NCBI GenBank assembly: GCA_019114645.1
Contig: DXFC01000171.1
Location: 1 to 7,470, forward strand
DNA from: Candidatus Halomonas stercoripullorum
GTDB lineage: Bacteria; Pseudomonadota; Gammaproteobacteria; Pseudomonadales; Halomonadaceae
Length of the DNA: 7,470 nt
Direction: 5' to 3'
Within the stretch, counting starts at the first letter, position 1. Every line of letters begins with the position of its first letter. The notes below the pieces were generated by a model. The model did not search any database, had not been told where the DNA came from, and saw only the letters and a program-made list of their open reading frames with translations. The translations under genes and the position numbers were made by a program. This document shows, one piece after another, positions 5,578 to 7,470 of this stretch.

Positions 5578-6669
5578 ATGGGTTTCAATTGCGGTATCGT
5601 CGGTCTGCCCAACGTTGGCAAGTCGACCCTCTTCAACGCCCTGACCAAGTCCGGCATCGATGCCGAGAACTTCCCCTTCTGCACCATCGAGCCTAATGTC
5701 GGCATCGTGCCGATGCCCGACCCGCGCCTCGATCAACTCTCCGCTATCGTCAAGCCCCAGAAGGTGCTGCCCACCACCATGGAGTTTGTCGATATCGCCG
5801 GTCTGGTCGCCGGTGCCTCCAAGGGGGAAGGGCTGGGCAACCAGTTCCTGGCCAATATCCGCGAAACCCAGGCCATCGCTCACGTGGTGCGTTGCTTTGA
5901 CAACGACAACATCATCCACGTGGCCAACCAGGTCGATCCTCGCGCCGATATCGAGACCATCAACCTGGAACTGGCACTGGCCGATCTCGACACCGTCGAC
6001 CGCGCCATCCAGCGCCTTACCCGGATAGTGAAGAGTGGCGACAAGGAAGCAATTGCCACCAAGGCGATTCTCGACCGCATCCAGCCGCACCTGGCCGAAG
6101 GCCAGCCCCTGCGCAGCTTCGGTCTGGATGACGAGGAGCAGCACCAGCTCAAAAGCTTTGGCTTCCTCACCCTCAAGCCGACCATGTACATCGCCAACGT
6201 CAACGAAGACGGCTTCGAGAACAATCCCTACCTCGACAACGTCAACGAAATCGCCGCCGAGGAAGGCGCTGTGGTGGTGCCGGTGTGCAACCAGCTGGAA
6301 GCGGAAATCGCCGAGCTCGACGACGACGAACGCGCCATGTTCCTGAGCGAAATGGGCATGGAAGAGCCGGGGCTCGACCGCGTGATCCGCGCCGGTTACA
6401 AGCTGCTGGGGCTACAAACCTACTTCACTGCCGGGGTAAAGGAAGTCCGTGCCTGGACGGTCAAAATCGGCGCCACCGCACCCGAGGCCGCCGGCGTAAT
6501 CCACACCGACTTCCAGAAAGGCTTTATTCGCGCCGAAGTCATCGCCTTCGACGACTTCATTCAGTACAACGGCGAAGCGGGAGCGAAGGAAGCCGGCAAA
6601 TGGCGCCTGGAAGGCAAGGAGTACGTGGTACAGGACGGCGACGTGATTCACTTCCGGTTTAATGTCTAA
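5578..6669 (+). CDS. ychF: Redox-regulated ribosome-binding ATPase YchF (OLA1 family)
   Basis: YchF is an Obg-related P-loop protein that prefers ATP to GTP. It binds ribosomes and has been linked to oxidative-stress responses and to translation. Its 363 residues equal the family length. G1 is GLPNVGKST (residues 9-17). G3 is DIAGLV (72-77), then GASKGEGLGNQFLANIRE. The G4 position reads NVNE (207-210) instead of NKxD, which explains the relaxed nucleotide specificity known for the family. A coiled-coil insertion follows the first half of the G domain (about 125-200). The C-terminal TGS domain spans about 280-363, starting near LLGLQTYFTAGVKEVRAW and ending VIHFRFNV. AGGA at 5566-5569 lies eight bases before the ATG. 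No terminator separates it from tRNA-Met, 54 nt downstream, so some ychF transcripts may run on through the tRNA to the terminator at 6809-6836. Confidence 0.97.
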   Translation: MGFNCGIVGLPNVGKSTLFNALTKSGIDAENFPFCTIEPNVGIVPMPDPRLDQLSAIVKPQKVLPTTMEFVDIAGLVAGASKGEGLGNQFLANIRETQAIAHVVRCFDNDNIIHVANQVDPRADIETINLELALADLDTVDRAIQRLTRIVKSGDKEAIATKAILDRIQPHLAEGQPLRSFGLDDEEQHQLKSFGFLTLKPTMYIANVNEDGFENNPYLDNVNEIAAEEGAVVVPVCNQLEAEIAELDDDERAMFLSEMGMEEPGLDRVIRAGYKLLGLQTYFTAGVKEVRAWTVKIGATAPEAAGVIHTDFQKGFIRAEVIAFDDFIQYNGEAGAKEAGKWRLEGKEYVVQDGDVIHFRFNV

Positions 6670-6679
6670 AAACCACCAC

Positions 6680-6708
6680 TTGACCCAACGGAGCTAAATC
6701 CGTAAACT
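6680..6708 (+). promoter_or_regulatory. Promoter of tRNA-Met
   Basis: TTGACC at 6680-6685 (5/6 to the -35 box) is separated by exactly 17 bases from TAAACT at 6703-6708 (4/6 to the -10 box). Transcription would begin near 6715, about nine bases before the mature tRNA. The region after the -10 box (TCGCCTC) is GC-rich, like discriminators of stable-RNA promoters under stringent (ppGpp/DksA) control. That regulation is inferred from the motif. Confidence 0.65.
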
Positions 6709-6720
6709 TCGCCTCCGTTG
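6686..6720. repeat. Palindromic operator-like repeat in tRNA promoter
   Basis: CAACGGAG at 6686-6693 and CTCCGTTG at 6713-6720 are a perfect 8-base inverted repeat around 19 bases, straddling the -10 box and the predicted start site. A third copy of the core, TCCGT, lies at 6699-6703. No T-tract follows, so it does not look like a ychF terminator. It could be a protein-binding site, an RNA fold at the end of ychF transcripts, or chance. Confidence 0.45.
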
Positions 6721-6723
6721 AAT

Positions 6724-6800
6724 GGCTACGTAGCTCAGCTGGTTAGAGCACATCACTCATAATGATGGGGTCCCCTGTTCGAATCAGGGCGTAGCCACCA
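6724..6800 (+). tRNA. tRNA-Met(CAT), elongator
   Basis: All cloverleaf parts are visible. Acceptor GGCTACG (6724-6730) pairs with CGTAGCC (6790-6796). The D stem is GCTC/GAGC. The anticodon stem CATCA/TGATG holds the loop CTCATAA with anticodon CAT at 6758-6760. The variable loop is GGGTC, and the T stem CCCTG/CAGGG encloses TTCGAAT. Discriminator A is followed by an encoded CCA. The acceptor, D and anticodon arms match E. coli elongator tRNA-Met (metT/metU), not initiator tRNA (which has a C1-A72 mismatch and three G-C pairs in the anticodon stem) and not the lysidine-modified tRNA-Ile(CAT), whose acceptor is GGCCCCT. It delivers methionine at internal AUG codons. Confidence 0.97.
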
Positions 6801-6808
6801 CAGATCGT

Positions 6809-6836
6809 AAAAACCCGGCCCTGTGCCGGGTTTTTT
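6809..6836. terminator. Bidirectional intrinsic terminator
   Basis: CCCGGC at 6814-6819 pairs with GCCGGG at 6825-6830 around CCTGT. Five A residues (6809-6813) precede the stem and six T residues (6831-6836) follow it, so both strands show a GC stem plus a U-tract. It can end tRNA-Met (and any ychF read-through) on the plus strand, nine bases after CCA. It can also end the convergent aminopeptidase gene, whose stop lies 28 bases away, on the minus strand. Confidence 0.9.
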
Positions 6837-6864
6837 GTGCTTGCGTCACCAGGGCCGCCACTCA

Positions 6865-7470
6865 TCAACTGATCCGGGCCCGGTTGGCGAAGGCAATCAA
6901 CGCCTGGGTCAGGTGTTCCACATCCTGGCTGCCGGCGGTTTCGCGAATCGAGTGCATGGCCCATTGCGGTACGCCCACATCCAGGGTGGGTACGCCAAGC
7001 TCGGTGGCGGTAATTGGCCCGATAGTGCTGCCGCAGCCCATGTCGGCCCGGGTGACGAAGGTTTGCACCGGCACGTCCGCCTCACGGCAGAGGTCACGGA
7101 ACAGCGCTGCCGTGGCGCTGTTGGTGGCATAGCGCTGATTGGCGTTGACCTTGATCACCGGCCCGCCATTAATCGCCGGGCCATGGGCGGCATCGTGCTT
7201 GTCCATGAAATTGGGGTGCAGTGCATGGGCGTTGTCGCAGGAGATCATGCACGAGGCTTGAATCAGGCGTATGAAGCCTTCATCGCCCGGCTCGCCAAGC
7301 TGGGCATTGACCCGCCGCAGTACATCACCCAGAAACGGCCCCTGGGCACCGCAGGCGCTGGCACTGCCAACCTCTTCATGGTCATTGGCGACAAACACCA
7401 CACCCTGGCTGCCGTCGCTCTCCAGCAATGCCTCCAGGCCCATGAAACAGGAGAGCAGGTTATCCAGCCG
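6865..7470 (-). CDS. apeB: M18-family aspartyl aminopeptidase, 5' end outside window (partial)
   Basis: M18 enzymes are cytoplasmic dinuclear metallo-aminopeptidases that form large tetrahedral oligomers and release N-terminal, often acidic, residues from peptides. The window holds the last 201 residues of a protein usually around 430. The frame is open to the window edge, where it reads RLDNLLSC, a conserved segment whose Asp is the metal-bridging residue. ANDHEEVGSASACG (visible residues 28-41) supplies the catalytic general-base and metal-ligand glutamates. GGPVIKVNANQRYAT, MGCGSTIGPI and WAMHSIRETAG follow, with the His in the last (visible residue 173) as a metal ligand. The internal Met at 7441-7443 lies within a conserved helix and is not the start. 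It converges on tRNA-Met and shares the bidirectional terminator. This gene lies outside the cluster order I recall from Pseudomonas. The family is firm, and the symbol follows the usual bacterial naming. Confidence 0.94.
   Translation of the reverse strand, partial: RLDNLLSCFMGLEALLESDGSQGVVFVANDHEEVGSASACGAQGPFLGDVLRRVNAQLGEPGDEGFIRLIQASCMISCDNAHALHPNFMDKHDAAHGPAINGGPVIKVNANQRYATNSATAALFRDLCREADVPVQTFVTRADMGCGSTIGPITATELGVPTLDVGVPQWAMHSIRETAGSQDVEHLTQALIAFANRARIS

Noticed and set aside
6724..6800. Reading the CAT anticodon tRNA as initiator tRNA or tRNA-Ile2
   Set aside because: The paired G1-C72 acceptor end and the CATCA/TGATG anticodon stem match elongator tRNA-Met.
6743..6964. 73-codon minus-strand open frame across tRNA-Met and the terminator
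   Set aside because: It overlaps a tRNA, a terminator and the end of apeB in another frame. It has no start context or domain.
1..7470. Mobile element, CRISPR array, phage, toxin-antitoxin or defence system
   Set aside because: No transposase, integrase, spaced direct repeats or small gene pairs are visible. Base and codon use looks uniform, and all genes are conserved housekeeping families.

Overview
The window is a stretch of GC-rich gammaproteobacterial chromosome. It carries a housekeeping cluster in the order TPR protein, lolB, ispE, prs, rplY, pth, ychF, elongator tRNA-Met, and ends with a convergent M18 aminopeptidase (apeB). From memory, the first eight loci match the order in Pseudomonas aeruginosa (PA4667 to PA4673 plus tRNA-Met). 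The absence of the tRNA-Gln found there between ispE and prs, the acidic L25 tail and the apeB neighbour suggest a Halomonas-like (Halomonadaceae/Oceanospirillales) organism. That placement is inference, not a search result.

Layout. 1-1548: 3' part of a TPR-repeat protein whose start lies outside the window. 1621-3091: lolB (outer-membrane lipoprotein insertion) and ispE (isoprenoid precursor synthesis), overlapping by 8 nt. 3123-4064: prs (PRPP synthase) with a GTG start chosen by its Shine-Dalgarno. 4065-4192: a 128-nt structured leader before rplY. 4193-4846: rplY, the long CTC/TL5 form of ribosomal protein L25. 4837-4931: three consecutive hairpins, the last a convincing intrinsic terminator that touches the pth Shine-Dalgarno. 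4943-5524: pth. 5578-6669: ychF, with a possible promoter at the end of pth. 6680-6800: tRNA-Met with its own promoter and a palindromic operator-like element. 6809-6836: bidirectional terminator. 6865-7470: apeB on the minus strand, cut by the window edge.

How the genes fit together. The right half is translation-themed: a 5S rRNA-binding protein, the hydrolase that recycles peptidyl-tRNA, a ribosome-associated ATPase and an initiation-independent tRNA-Met. The left half serves envelope and precursor metabolism. Every protein gene belongs to a known conserved family and I see no mobile element, CRISPR array, toxin-antitoxin module or defence system. The less explained material lies in the intergenic RNA and DNA structure around rplY/pth and around the tRNA promoter, and in the uncharacterised TPR protein linked to lolB.
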